NCBI RefSeq assembly: GCF_000282115.1 | Contig: NZ_AKJY01000021.1 | Span: forward strand, 49,093-113,092 | Reading direction: 5' to 3' | Length of the DNA: 64,000 nt | DNA from: Chryseobacterium populi | GTDB lineage: Bacteria; Bacteroidota; Bacteroidia; Flavobacteriales; Weeksellaceae | In this document: one piece after another, positions 27,417 to 35,955 of the stretch | How positions within the stretch are numbered: position 1 is the first letter of the stretch | Layout: each line of letters starts with the position of its first letter | Notes under the pieces: generated by a model | What the model was told of the DNA's origin: nothing | What the model saw: the letters and a program-made list of their open reading frames with translations, nothing else | The model's database searches: none | Made by a program: the position numbers and the translations under genes

Positions 27417-28886
27417 TTAGTTCATTGTATGTTCTGATTTTCTCCCTAAAAGTGTGCCTTGCGTGTTATCATAAACAAAAACATCCACAATGTCACCTAT
27501 TTTCTGTCCTTCCTGCTGATCAAAGACACAAACTGCATTCTGGGAATTCCTTCCTTTCCACTGATTTTTATTTTTTTTGGAGATTCCTTCAATCAAAACC
27601 TGATGTATTCTTCCTACATAGGATTTCATACGGTTTCTTGATAGCTCCCCCTGAAGTGCAATAACCTCAGCCAGACGTCTTTGCTTAACATCTGCAGGAA
27701 TATTGTCTTCCATTTTTTTATGAGCCGGAGTTCCCGGTCTTTCCGAATAAGCGAACATATAGCCGTAGTCATATTCCACCTCTTTCATGAGACTCAGTGT
27801 ATCTTGGTGATCTTCTTCTGTTTCGTTACAGAAACCGACAATCATATCCTGAGAAAAAGCAATTTCCGGAACGATTTCCTTCGCTTTTTTAATTAAATCT
27901 AAATATTCTTCGCGGGTATGTTGTCTGTTCATCGCCTGCAACATATTATTGCTTCCGCTCTGAACGGGAAGGTGTACATATTTACAGATATTATCATGTT
28001 TCGCCATCGTTCTGAATACATCCAGGCTCATATCCTGAGGATTGGAAGTAGAGAATCTGATTCTCATTTCAGGAACGGCTTTAGCAACCTGGTCCAGCAA
28101 TTGCGAGAAGTCAACAGCAGTAGCTTTCTGCATTTCTGATGCTTTTGTAAAGTCTTTTTTAGGCCCCCCACCATACCAAAGATAAGAATCTACGTTTTGA
28201 CCTAATAAAGTAATTTCTTTATAGCCACTGTTCCAAAGGTCTTTACATTCTTCAAGAATAGAATGCGGGTCACGGCTTCTTTCTCTACCTCTGGTAAACG
28301 GAACTACACAGAACGTACACATATTATCACATCCCCTTGTAATGGTAACAAAAGCTGTAACACCATTTCCACCTAAACGTACAGGATTGATATCTGCATA
28401 AGTTTCTTCTTTTGAAAGAATTACATTGATGGCATCTCTTCCGTCTTCTGTTTCTTTTAAAAGGTTGGGTAGATCTCTGTAAGCATCTGGTCCTACCACT
28501 AAATCAACCAGCTGCTCTTCTTCTAAAAACTTTGTTTTTAACCTTTCAGCCATACATCCCAGAACACCTACCGTCATATTCGGCCTTTCTTTTTTAAGAT
28601 TTTTAAATTGGGAAAGACGCATTCTTACGGTCTGCTCAGCTTTCTCACGGATTGAGCAGGTATTTAAAAGAATAAGGTCGGCTTCTTCTACTTTCAAAGT
28701 AGTATTGTAACCTTGTTCATTAAGAATAGAGGCAACGATTTCAGAATCAGAGAAATTCATCTGACAGCCATAGCTTTCTAAAAACAGTTTTTTAGAATTC
28801 CCGGCTTTCTCAGCAATAGCAAAAGCTTCTCCTTGTTTGGTTTCGTCAATATATTTTTCTTGCACGATTGTCTGTTTAAGGTTCAA
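27417..28886 (-). CDS. miaB: tRNA-2-methylthio-N6-dimethylallyladenosine synthase MiaB
   Basis: A 489-residue radical-SAM methylthiotransferase. The N-terminal UPF0004 domain has three cluster cysteines (SYGCQMNFSDSE, LNTCSIREKAE, GCMAERL). The radical-SAM core has GCDNMCTFCVVPFTRGRERSR. A C-terminal TRAM domain follows (YVGRIHQVLIEGISKKN). It converts i6A37 to ms2i6A37. The window also encodes MiaE (51020-51598), the next enzyme of the pathway. Residues 1-30 extend before the core and are normal for this group. Confidence 0.95.
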   Translation of the reverse strand: MNLKQTIVQEKYIDETKQGEAFAIAEKAGNSKKLFLESYGCQMNFSDSEIVASILNEQGYNTTLKVEEADLILLNTCSIREKAEQTVRMRLSQFKNLKKERPNMTVGVLGCMAERLKTKFLEEEQLVDLVVGPDAYRDLPNLLKETEDGRDAINVILSKEETYADINPVRLGGNGVTAFVTITRGCDNMCTFCVVPFTRGRERSRDPHSILEECKDLWNSGYKEITLLGQNVDSYLWYGGGPKKDFTKASEMQKATAVDFSQLLDQVAKAVPEMRIRFSTSNPQDMSLDVFRTMAKHDNICKYVHLPVQSGSNNMLQAMNRQHTREEYLDLIKKAKEIVPEIAFSQDMIVGFCNETEEDHQDTLSLMKEVEYDYGYMFAYSERPGTPAHKKMEDNIPADVKQRRLAEVIALQGELSRNRMKSYVGRIHQVLIEGISKKNKNQWKGRNSQNAVCVFDQQEGQKIGDIVDVFVYDNTQGTLLGRKSEHTMN

Positions 28887-28982
28887 ATGTTAAAGTTCAA
28901 GGTTTTCGACTTTGAATTTTAAACGCTGAACTTTTGAATTAATTTGCAAAGATACAAAATCTTGTGACAGAATGGCAGGAGT

Positions 28983-29759
28983 TTAATGAGATCTGTAAAA
29001 TCCGTTTTGATTCAAGGGATTATTTAATTTATTGTGTTCAGTTTTTATATCAAACTGTTGAGTTACACTTTGTCTAAGTGTATATTTTCTTGGAATTCCA
29101 TTATAACTTGCGGGATTCCATTCTCCTTTTATCTTTGAAAGATCGGAAGCAAGTTGTTTTTTCTCCTGATCGGTATATTCTCCTTCAACTTTAATATCCT
29201 CCATAATACCCTTTTCATTAATTGTAAAACTGAACGAACCATACCTATCTTCATTTTTTCTTATTTTCTGTTCAAAAATTCTTCTGACTTCGTACGAAAA
29301 AGCAGGCAGCCCTTTTTTAAATTCGGGATATGTAAATATATTATCTTTAGGATCATCCTTCGAATAATATAATAAAAATGGATTAATTTCCACATTGGCT
29401 ATTGCTCCAACAAATTTATCATCTTCTTTAGCAGGTACCCAACGCTTTAAATAAGGAATCAATTTACGCCCAAAATCAAAGGCACATTTCTTTTTTTCAA
29501 TATTTAATGAATCAAAATCTTTGACATAACTAATTGATGCATCTGCATAAACCAGAATCTTCATAAAATATTTCTCGTCGTGATCCGGGCATGGCAACAA
29601 CCCCTTCTTTTTTACAATCTGAATCATCTCCATTGTCATAATTCTTTCTCCTCCTGCATAAAAGTGTTGCTTTGGAGGATAATGATCTAACACCTCTAAT
29701 TGTGAATAAAAAATATTAAATAGAGAAATAAAAGCTAAAAGTAAAAATTTCTGAAACAT
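28983..29759 (-). CDS. Secreted protein with TonB-C-like C-terminal domain
   Basis: A 258-residue protein with a signal peptide (MFQKFLLLAFISLFNIFYSQ). Two regions look like TonB C-terminal folds: about 35-130 (YFMKILVYADASISYV..) and about 165-235, where FSFTINEKGIMEDIKVEG is followed by LSKIKGEWNPASYNGIPRKYTLRQ. The pattern strand, G-K/I spacer, then 'W-P-A...G-P' recurs in 29781-30263, 32322-32747 and the end of the BlaR1-like protein. It lacks the membrane anchor of a true TonB. Function unknown. Confidence 0.68.
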   Translation of the reverse strand: MFQKFLLLAFISLFNIFYSQLEVLDHYPPKQHFYAGGERIMTMEMIQIVKKKGLLPCPDHDEKYFMKILVYADASISYVKDFDSLNIEKKKCAFDFGRKLIPYLKRWVPAKEDDKFVGAIANVEINPFLLYYSKDDPKDNIFTYPEFKKGLPAFSYEVRRIFEQKIRKNEDRYGSFSFTINEKGIMEDIKVEGEYTDQEKKQLASDLSKIKGEWNPASYNGIPRKYTLRQSVTQQFDIKTEHNKLNNPLNQNGFYRSH

Positions 29760-29780
29760 GGTAAAAACACTTGAGATAAA

Positions 29781-30263
29781 TTATAAATCAGCAGCGATAG
29801 ATGAAAAACTCATTTTCAGTTTCATTTCAGACGGTATGGGTTGTCCGTTGCATGTTGCAGGAGCCCAGTTTTTTTTAATCCTTCTCACCACATACTGCAT
29901 ATCATCAAAAAACACTTCGCTGTTTAATACTTTGGGAGAGCCTTCAGTATCAGTCACTTTCCCTGTTGCGTCAATCGTTAAGGTAAAAGTAAAATCTCCG
30001 GTTAGTGTATAAAAATCTGAATTAAGAAAAGTATACATGTATTTTTTAAGGGTTTCTTTATAGGCAGCAACTCCACCTTCAAAATTTGCAGCTTTAAAAT
30101 CATTACAGTTCTTGGCGGCAACCTGTAAGAACGGTTCTTTGATGTCTATTTTCAGGAGGTTTTTATTATTTTCTACAATAAATGAATCATCCCTGTCTTC
30201 AAGGTCCTGTGCAAACGAAAAATTCGCTGCAAAAAATCCTATAAAAAGCAATATTATTTTCAT
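29781..30263 (-). CDS. Small secreted TonB-C-like protein
   Basis: A 160-residue protein with signal peptide MKIILLFIGFFAANFSFAQ. The C-terminal half, FTFTLTIDATGKVTDTEG then YVVRRIKKNWAPATCNGQPIPSEMKLKMSF, matches the TonB C-terminal pattern but no anchor or proline-rich linker is present. The ATG at 30263 is chosen; an upstream in-frame start would bury the signal peptide behind 21 residues. It lies 21 bases ahead of the similar gene 28983-29759 on the same strand, so the two probably form an operon. Confidence 0.7.
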   Translation of the reverse strand: MKIILLFIGFFAANFSFAQDLEDRDDSFIVENNKNLLKIDIKEPFLQVAAKNCNDFKAANFEGGVAAYKETLKKYMYTFLNSDFYTLTGDFTFTLTIDATGKVTDTEGSPKVLNSEVFFDDMQYVVRRIKKNWAPATCNGQPIPSEMKLKMSFSSIAADL

Positions 30264-30313
30264 GAATGTATGCTTTACATTATTATGAAGCAAAATTACA
30301 TCAAAAAGAAAAA

Positions 30314-30339
30314 AAACTTTACACAAAAGTGCAAAGTTT
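30314..30339 (-). terminator. Terminator after the pyruvate oxidase gene
   Basis: Arms 30314-30324 and 30329-30339 pair with one mismatch around a 4-base loop. On the minus strand a run of eight T follows. Confidence 0.75.
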
Positions 30340-30384
30340 AATGGTTATTTGACTGAAAAGATCATAAGAATCTCCTGATATTTG

Positions 30385-32118
30385 TTACAGCAATCCTTTA
30401 ATATGCTTATAATTGGTTTTTACAGTTTCCAGCACTTCATCCATTTTACCACCTAACATCAGCTGAGCCATAGACTTTGTCATTCCTAATACCTGGTCAA
30501 AGTCAATTTTCGGAGGTAAGGCTAAAGCATTTGGATTGGTGAAGATATTCAACAGATAGGGGCCGTCGTGATTAAGACATTCTGTAATTGCGTCAGCAAC
30601 TTCTTCCGGTTTATGAACATTCTTTCCCGGATACCCCATTGCCTGAGCTACCATGGCAAAATCCGGATTAATCATATCTGTTTCATTATCTGGCATTCCA
30701 CCCACTTCCATTTCCAGCTTTACCATTCCCAATGTTCTATTATTGAAGACAATTAGCTTTACAGGAAGTTTGTATTGAAAAATGGTTGCCATATCTCCCA
30801 GCAGCATGGAAAGTCCACCATCCCCACACATGGCAATAACCTGACGCCCCGGATATGCTAATGACGCTCCAATAGCCATTGGCATAGCATTCGCCATAGA
30901 GCCATGATTAAATGAGCCCAACATTTTACGTTCTCCGGTTCCGGTGATAAACCTTGCTCCCCAAACACAGCACATTCCGGTGTCTACTGTGAAAATAGCA
31001 TCTTTCTTGGCCAGCCTGTCGAGTGTATGTGCCACATATTCCGGCTGAATTGCGTTTTCTTTTCCAAAATCCTTTACATAAGCCAGCTGCTGTTCTTTTA
31101 CTTTTTCGTAAAACTCTAATTGCTGATTCAAAAAATGTGCATCAGTCTTTTCTTTGAGGAGTGGGAGCAGAGCTTTGATTGTTTCTTTCACATCACCGGT
31201 AAGTCCAAGCTCTAATTTGGCCCTTCTTCCCAATCTTTCAGGACTTTCATCAATCTGAACGATCTTATTTTTTACCGGCATAAATTTTTCGTAAGGAAAG
31301 TCTGTCCCCAAAAGAATGACCAAATCAGCATCGTGCATGGCATGATAGGCAGAAGGAAAACCTAACAGACCCGTTAATCCCACCTCATTCGGATTATTGG
31401 GCTGAAGAGCCATTTTCCCACGGAATGAGTATCCTACGGGAGCTTTCAAATGTTTTGATAACTGAACAATTTCCGCATTCGCTTCTCCGGCTCCTACTCC
31501 TCCATAAATTGTTACTTTTTCACTTTTGTTGATAAGATCCGCCAGCTGGTTTAGCTCATCATCTGAAGGACGGATAACCGGATTGGTTCTAAATATCCGG
31601 GCAGAAGTACCTGTATCTTCAGCATTCAGTTCAGAAACATCTCCGGGAAGTCCGATTACAGCGACTCCCTTTTTAGATATGGCATGCTGAATAGCAGTCT
31701 GAAGAATTCTCTGTACCTGTTCTGGTCTTGTGATCATCTGATTATAATAGCTGCAGTCGTCAAATAATTTAATGGTATTCGTTTCCTGAAAATAATCCAT
31801 CCCCATTTCATTACTCGGGATAGTGGAAGCAATAACCAACATGGGAACATGGGAACGATGGGCTTCATATACCCCATTGATCAGATGCACATGGCCCGGG
31901 CCGCAGCTTCCGGCACATACCGCAAAACCATCCAGCTCAGCTTCTGCAGCAGCAGCGTATGCACCTACTTCTTCATGTCTTACATGAATCCATTTTATAC
32001 TGCTTTTTTTAACGGCAATATTCAGATGGTTAAGGCTGTCACCGGTAAGTGCATAAATTCTTTTCACATTTGCTTTTTCAAGCATTTCAACAATCTGTTC
32101 GGCTATATTTTTCGCCAT
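30385..32118 (-). CDS. poxB: Thiamine-diphosphate-dependent pyruvate oxidase/dehydrogenase (PoxB-like)
   Basis: A 577-residue enzyme with the three domains of the TPP family: PYR domain (about 1-180, with the activating glutamate in HEEVGAYAAAAEAE), central FAD/Rossmann-like domain (about 190-335) and PP domain with the TPP motif GDGGLSMLLGDMATIFQYKLPVKLIVFNN. Similarity is strongest to pyruvate:quinone oxidoreductase PoxB, which makes acetate and CO2 at the membrane. Acetolactate synthase is less likely because no small-subunit or ilv genes are adjacent. The ATG at 32118 (MAKNIAEQIVEML) is the family start; a more upstream ATG adds 23 unrelated residues. Confidence 0.85.
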   Translation of the reverse strand: MAKNIAEQIVEMLEKANVKRIYALTGDSLNHLNIAVKKSSIKWIHVRHEEVGAYAAAAEAELDGFAVCAGSCGPGHVHLINGVYEAHRSHVPMLVIASTIPSNEMGMDYFQETNTIKLFDDCSYYNQMITRPEQVQRILQTAIQHAISKKGVAVIGLPGDVSELNAEDTGTSARIFRTNPVIRPSDDELNQLADLINKSEKVTIYGGVGAGEANAEIVQLSKHLKAPVGYSFRGKMALQPNNPNEVGLTGLLGFPSAYHAMHDADLVILLGTDFPYEKFMPVKNKIVQIDESPERLGRRAKLELGLTGDVKETIKALLPLLKEKTDAHFLNQQLEFYEKVKEQQLAYVKDFGKENAIQPEYVAHTLDRLAKKDAIFTVDTGMCCVWGARFITGTGERKMLGSFNHGSMANAMPMAIGASLAYPGRQVIAMCGDGGLSMLLGDMATIFQYKLPVKLIVFNNRTLGMVKLEMEVGGMPDNETDMINPDFAMVAQAMGYPGKNVHKPEEVADAITECLNHDGPYLLNIFTNPNALALPPKIDFDQVLGMTKSMAQLMLGGKMDEVLETVKTNYKHIKGLL

Positions 32119-32274
32119 AATTAATATTTTTTTGGTATTTATAGAAAGAGATAGGAGATCAGGTGGCACTTGTATAAAAATATTCATCCCTCTATCAAAT
32201 TTAATTAATAATTCAGGATTTCCGGCCAGTCACAAGATTAAAATTTTATTATATCTGGATTTACACTACAAAAA

Positions 32275-32298
32275 AGACCCTACATTACTGCAAGGCCT
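32275..32298 (-). terminator. Weak terminator after the 32322-32747 gene
   Basis: A 7-bp stem including two G.T pairs (32275-32281 with 32292-32298). On the minus strand a short T-run follows, about 25 bases past the stop. Confidence 0.4.
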
Positions 32299-32321
32299 CA
32301 TTATTTTAAGATTTAAATAAT

Positions 32322-32747
32322 CTATCTTATATTAGCATATGGTTTAGAGCAGGTAAGAAAAGCTCTGCCATCATGATCCGGTATGTCTCTTGAAAAACTT
32401 AAACTGACAGAAACATTTTGCTTTTGATTGCTCACAAAATGTTTTTTAATTCTACCAAGATCTCTTTTAACTTCTCTTTCAAATGATTTGTCAAAAAGTT
32501 CAGGTAAAAGCTTCACCTCGGAAATTTTTCCATCTTCATCAATATTAAAATTCAGTTTAAAGTCTCCGTTTACCTGGAATGCATTTCCTGTATACTGTAA
32601 GTTATCGGATAAATCAGTATTGAATTTTTGTTGCCCTCCTGCATAAACCGTTTCCAATTGATTTTTATCAGAAGTAACTTTTACATAAGTCTGTGAATAA
32701 GATAATGTAAAAACCGAAATAGTGATGACTGAAAATATTTTTTTCAT
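32322..32747 (-). CDS. Small secreted TonB-C-like protein
   Basis: A 141-residue protein with signal peptide MKKIFSVITISVFTLSYSQ. The C-terminal part FKLNFNIDEDGKISEVKLLPE then VKRDLGRIKKHFVSNQKQNVSVSLSF follows the same strand-helix-strand pattern as 28983-29759 and 29781-30263, but lacks the 'W-P-A' part. The start at 32747 leaves a clean signal peptide. It lies four bases upstream-to-downstream of lysA on the same strand and could be read through from it. Function unknown. Confidence 0.62.
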   Translation of the reverse strand: MKKIFSVITISVFTLSYSQTYVKVTSDKNQLETVYAGGQQKFNTDLSDNLQYTGNAFQVNGDFKLNFNIDEDGKISEVKLLPELFDKSFEREVKRDLGRIKKHFVSNQKQNVSVSLSFSRDIPDHDGRAFLTCSKPYANIR

Positions 32748-32792
32748 AAAATTAATATTGGGTCTTATAAAGTTACAGCTTTCAATCAAACC

Positions 32793-33992
32793 TTACAATA
32801 TCTCAATCTGATTTCTCAGTAAATCTTCAAACTCATCTCTTTTACGGATCAGATGGGCTTTTCCATCTAAAAATAAAACTTCTGCAGGCTTTAATCTTGA
32901 GTTGAAATTTGAGCTCATCTCGAAACCGTAGGCTCCCGCATTATGGAAAGCCAGAATATCACCTTCCCTTACTTCGTGCAGTTTTCTGTCCCATGCGAAA
33001 GTATCTGTTTCACAGATATTTCCTACGACCGTATAAATTCTCTCCGCTCCTTTCGGGTTAGATAAATTTTCGATAACGTGGTAAGAATCATAAAACATCG
33101 GGCGGATCAGGTGATTAAATCCTGAATTTACTCCAACAAAAACGGTTGCTGTAGTCTGCTTGATCACATTAGCTTTCACTAATAAATATCCGCTTTTTCC
33201 TACTAAAAATTTTCCGGGCTCGAACCATAACTCAAATTTTCTGCCTGTTGACTTAGAAAACTCAGAAAGCACTTTTTCCACTTTCTTACCTAATGTTTTC
33301 ACATCCGTTTCTTCTTCACTGTCCTGGTAAGGAATTTTGAAACCACTTCCCATATCCAGGTATTTCAGATTAGGGAAGTGCTCTGCAAGTTCCAGCATGA
33401 TATCTAAAGCCTGTAAAAAAACTTCCGGATCTTTGATCTCACTTCCGGTATGCATGTGAAGTCCCTCAACATTGAGGTTGGTGCTTTTCATTACCCTTTC
33501 GATGTGACGAACCTGATGAATTGAAATTCCAAACTTGCTATCGATATGACCAGTTGAAATTTTATAGTTCCCACCTGCGAAAATATGCGGGTTGATCCTT
33601 ACGAGAATCGGATACGTATTTCCGTATTTATTCCCGAACTGCTCAAGAATGGAAATATTATCAATATTAATATGAACTCCATGCTGCATCGCTTCTTCAA
33701 TTTCAGCCAGGTCGACACAATTCGGGGTGAATAATATTTTCTCTTTTGGAAATCCTGCTTTTAATCCCAGTTTAACTTCATTAATTGATACACAATCCAA
33801 AGAAGCCCCCAGGTTCCTGACGTATTTTAAAATATTTATGTTGGTTAATGCTTTAGCAGCATAAAAGAACTTCGTGTGTTTTAAAAAAGAAGATGTAAGT
33901 TTCTCGTATTGGGTTTTGATAGATTCAGCGTCGTAAACATACACCGGCGTGCCATATTCATTGGCAATCTTTAATAATTCTTTTGAATTCAT
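32793..33992 (-). CDS. lysA: Diaminopimelate decarboxylase
   Basis: A 399-residue PLP enzyme of the alanine-racemase-fold decarboxylases. The PLP lysine is in FFYAAKALTNINIL. The glycine-rich phosphate site is LDMGSGFKIPY. The substrate/PLP segment GNICETDTFAWDRKLHEVREGDILAFHNAGAYGFEMSSNFNSR includes the catalytic cysteine (CET). It makes lysine from meso-diaminopimelate. A short ORF with five lysine codons and a terminator-like hairpin stand in front of it, suggesting attenuation. Confidence 0.94.
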   Translation of the reverse strand: MNSKELLKIANEYGTPVYVYDAESIKTQYEKLTSSFLKHTKFFYAAKALTNINILKYVRNLGASLDCVSINEVKLGLKAGFPKEKILFTPNCVDLAEIEEAMQHGVHINIDNISILEQFGNKYGNTYPILVRINPHIFAGGNYKISTGHIDSKFGISIHQVRHIERVMKSTNLNVEGLHMHTGSEIKDPEVFLQALDIMLELAEHFPNLKYLDMGSGFKIPYQDSEEETDVKTLGKKVEKVLSEFSKSTGRKFELWFEPGKFLVGKSGYLLVKANVIKQTTATVFVGVNSGFNHLIRPMFYDSYHVIENLSNPKGAERIYTVVGNICETDTFAWDRKLHEVREGDILAFHNAGAYGFEMSSNFNSRLKPAEVLFLDGKAHLIRKRDEFEDLLRNQIEIL

Positions 33993-34015
33993 AATTTCAT
34001 TTTAACATAAAAAAT

Positions 34016-34042
34016 GGCAGATTCTTCCAAAAAGAGTCCGCC
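34016..34042 (-). terminator. Terminator-like hairpin just ahead of lysA (candidate attenuator)
   Basis: On the minus strand arms at 34042-34034 and 34024-34016 form a 9-bp stem (one G.T, one mismatch, extendable by two pairs) with a 9-base loop, directly followed by a run of six T. It ends 23 bases before the lysA ATG, so it would cut off lysA transcription. It is about 300 bases past the upstream exonuclease stop, which argues against it being only that gene's terminator. Confidence 0.6.
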
Positions 34043-34072
34043 ACAATAATTATTTTTTATGCAAGACAACTT

Positions 34073-34144
34073 TTAAATATTCCAAACCTTAGAGAACCTA
34101 ACAGCTCCCTTTTTTCCGGTTTTCATTTGTTTAAAATTTTGCAT
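34073..34144 (-). CDS. Short lysine-rich leader peptide upstream of lysA (candidate)
   Basis: A 23-codon reading frame: MQNFKQMKTG then KKGAVRFSKVWNI, stop at 34073-34075. Five codons are lysine, two of them adjacent. An AGGAAG sequence lies just before the ATG, which is unusual for this phylum, and a TATTTTTG promoter element lies 20 bases upstream. The order promoter, leader, hairpin with T-run, lysA matches an attenuation leader. It may simply be a chance reading frame. I know of no described family. Confidence 0.45.
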   Translation of the reverse strand: MQNFKQMKTGKKGAVRFSKVWNI

Positions 34145-34163
34145 TGCTTCCTTTTATTTTTTG

Positions 34164-34171
34164 CAAAAATA
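34164..34171 (-). promoter_or_regulatory. -7 element for the lysA leader transcript
   Basis: The minus strand reads TATTTTTG (TAnnTTTG type), 20 bases before the leader ATG at 34144. No clear -33 TTTG is seen. Confidence 0.45.
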
Positions 34172-34219
34172 CTATTTATTTTTTATTTTTATATGAATTT
34201 CCCTCTTTAACATCTATTT

Positions 34220-34312
34220 TCACTTTGGTTCATTCGCAGGCACCAGATCTATATAGGGCTCATACATTTCCGGGCTTCTTTTCTTAATTTTTCCCATGGA
34301 TATCCCATCCAT
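34220..34312 (-). other. Protein-like tail of unknown origin between exonuclease and lysA
   Basis: The minus-strand frame ending at 34220-34222 reads FYPIYFMDGISMG, KIKKRSPEMYEPY, IDLVPANEPK. Its composition looks like real protein, not chance, but the only ATG (34312) leaves 30 residues. The open frame extends upstream into the end of the exonuclease gene without a start codon. It may be a gene remnant or a very small gene. Confidence 0.3.
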
Positions 34313-34341
34313 AAAATATATTGGGTAGAATTCATGAATTT

Positions 34342-35565
34342 TTATTTCGGCAATGGCAGTGTCTCAAAATCACCACGAAGCAGGGCCAACTGCAATTCAT
34401 TGTTGAGATCTGTGGAAGATAACGGCAGATCAATTTTTAGTTTTGAAAGTTTATTCAATGTCTGAATCTGGGTAAATAATTCATAAAAACCATATGAAAT
34501 TACTTTTCCGTTTTCAATAATAAGGAACATTTTTTCACCCAATTTCCTTCCCTGGCCAAGCCAAAGTTCATTTCTTTTCCTGAAATCAATCTTTTTCATG
34601 AAAACATCAACGTCATTATACTCTTCCTTCAGGCTGATAAACTGAACTGCTTTTGTTCCCTGGGTAAATGACCTGAATTTTAGAATAGGTTTCTCTGCTT
34701 TGTTAAGTTTGTTCTTCTCAACAATGTATTTATTATTTCTGAAATAAAGCCCATACGGAAACACTTCTCTTTTCTTTATATTTTTGGAGTTCAATATCAG
34801 TTTGGCAATGACATCCGTCCCCGTAAGTTCAAAATTGATCTGTTCAACATCATTTTGAATGATCTCCCATTTTTTAGATTTTGAATTAAAAACTTTTTTG
34901 GAAAACTTATTGATATCCTGTACATGATCTGAAAAAATAATTTTCCCGGCTTCATTCTGGAAGTAAACAAAACCTTTTTCGTTAGGCAAATCCTGAGTTA
35001 ACTGTTTGATTTTATTGATGTAAGACTTAGAATTTGTTTCCTCATGCTGTTTCTGAATAATCTCATTCTCTGTATCCTTGGATATTAAAAGCCTGAAAAG
35101 CTCTAACGTCGCTCTTGCATCTCCTTCCGCCCTATGATGGTTGGTTAAAGGAATTCCTAAAGATTTAACCAATTTTCCCAAAGAATAACTTACCTCGTCC
35201 GGAATCAGTTTTTTTGCTAAAGGAATTGTATCTAAAGTATTGATTTTAAAATCATAACCAAGCCTGCTGAACGACTGGCGAAGCATCCGGTAGTCAAAAT
35301 CAATATTATGACCTACTAAAGTTGTATTTTGGGTAATTTCAATAATTCTGCGGGCAATTTCATGAAATTTCGGAGCTGTTTTTACCATTTTCGGGGTAAT
35401 GCTCGTCAGTTTCTGCACAAAAGGAGTGATATCACTTTCAGGATTGACAAGGGAAATAAACTGATCAATAATTTTCTGCCCGTCATACCTGTAAATAGCA
35501 ACATCTATAATGCATTCTTTTCTATAACCTGCACCATTACTTTCTATATCTATAATTGAATACAT
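34342..35565 (-). CDS. DnaQ-type exonuclease with degenerate GIY-YIG-like C-terminal domain
   Basis: A 407-residue protein. Residues 1-170 form a DEDDh exonuclease: IDIESNGAG (Asp-Glu), TTLVGHNIDFDYRML (Asp) and HHRAEGDARATLELF (His and Asp). The C-terminal 230 residues align in outline with the UvrC-like GIY-YIG domain that follows this exonuclease in other Bacteroidota (LPNEKGFVYFQNEAGKIIFS, FELTGTDVIAKLILNS), but the catalytic Tyr/Arg/Glu positions look lost (F-V-Y-F; T-G-T-D instead of a Glu-containing ETGSE). Probably a repair or proofreading nuclease with a non-catalytic second domain. Confidence 0.82.
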   Translation of the reverse strand: MYSIIDIESNGAGYRKECIIDVAIYRYDGQKIIDQFISLVNPESDITPFVQKLTSITPKMVKTAPKFHEIARRIIEITQNTTLVGHNIDFDYRMLRQSFSRLGYDFKINTLDTIPLAKKLIPDEVSYSLGKLVKSLGIPLTNHHRAEGDARATLELFRLLISKDTENEIIQKQHEETNSKSYINKIKQLTQDLPNEKGFVYFQNEAGKIIFSDHVQDINKFSKKVFNSKSKKWEIIQNDVEQINFELTGTDVIAKLILNSKNIKKREVFPYGLYFRNNKYIVEKNKLNKAEKPILKFRSFTQGTKAVQFISLKEEYNDVDVFMKKIDFRKRNELWLGQGRKLGEKMFLIIENGKVISYGFYELFTQIQTLNKLSKLKIDLPLSSTDLNNELQLALLRGDFETLPLPK

Positions 35566-35925
35566 CTAAACTTTTCTGTTATACAACACGTTTTTATGAT
35601 TATTAATAATACCTGTCATAAGAAGGCCAAAACATAATGTTAATAAGCTAAATACATAACCCATGCCATAAGTCCAGACTGCCTGTAGCTGATTTTGCTG
35701 TAAGTCTTTTACATTGGACAAAAAAACGGCAAACATAATATACAGACTAATCAAAGAAACCAGGCCTCCGAAAAACCGGTACATCCATTTTTTGTTGACC
35801 AGTAGAGGTAGTGCTGCTAAAATAACAAAAATTATATCAAAAAAACTAAACCGGCCGTTGATACTGTCCATTATTAAGTTCAGAACAGCTAATCCTATAA
35901 AGTAGAAAGACGATAGTTTTTTCAT
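35566..35925 (-). CDS. Small membrane protein, function unknown
   Basis: A 119-residue protein with four hydrophobic segments (SFYFIGLAVLNLIMD, FFDIIFVILAALPLLV, FFGGLVSLISLYIMFAVFLS, WTYGMGYVFSLLTLCFGLLMTGII). No motif is recognised. Its stop codon directly precedes the exonuclease start and it follows the HerA-like gene by 30 bases, so the three are probably cotranscribed leftward. Confidence 0.7.
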   Translation of the reverse strand: MKKLSSFYFIGLAVLNLIMDSINGRFSFFDIIFVILAALPLLVNKKWMYRFFGGLVSLISLYIMFAVFLSNVKDLQQNQLQAVWTYGMGYVFSLLTLCFGLLMTGIINNHKNVLYNRKV

Positions 35926-35955
35926 TTTTATATGTTTTGACGTTATTTTTTAAGT

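Noticed and set aside
30385..32118. Acetolactate synthase large subunit
   Set aside because: No ilvN, ilvC or other branched-chain genes nearby, and the sequence is closest in outline to PoxB.
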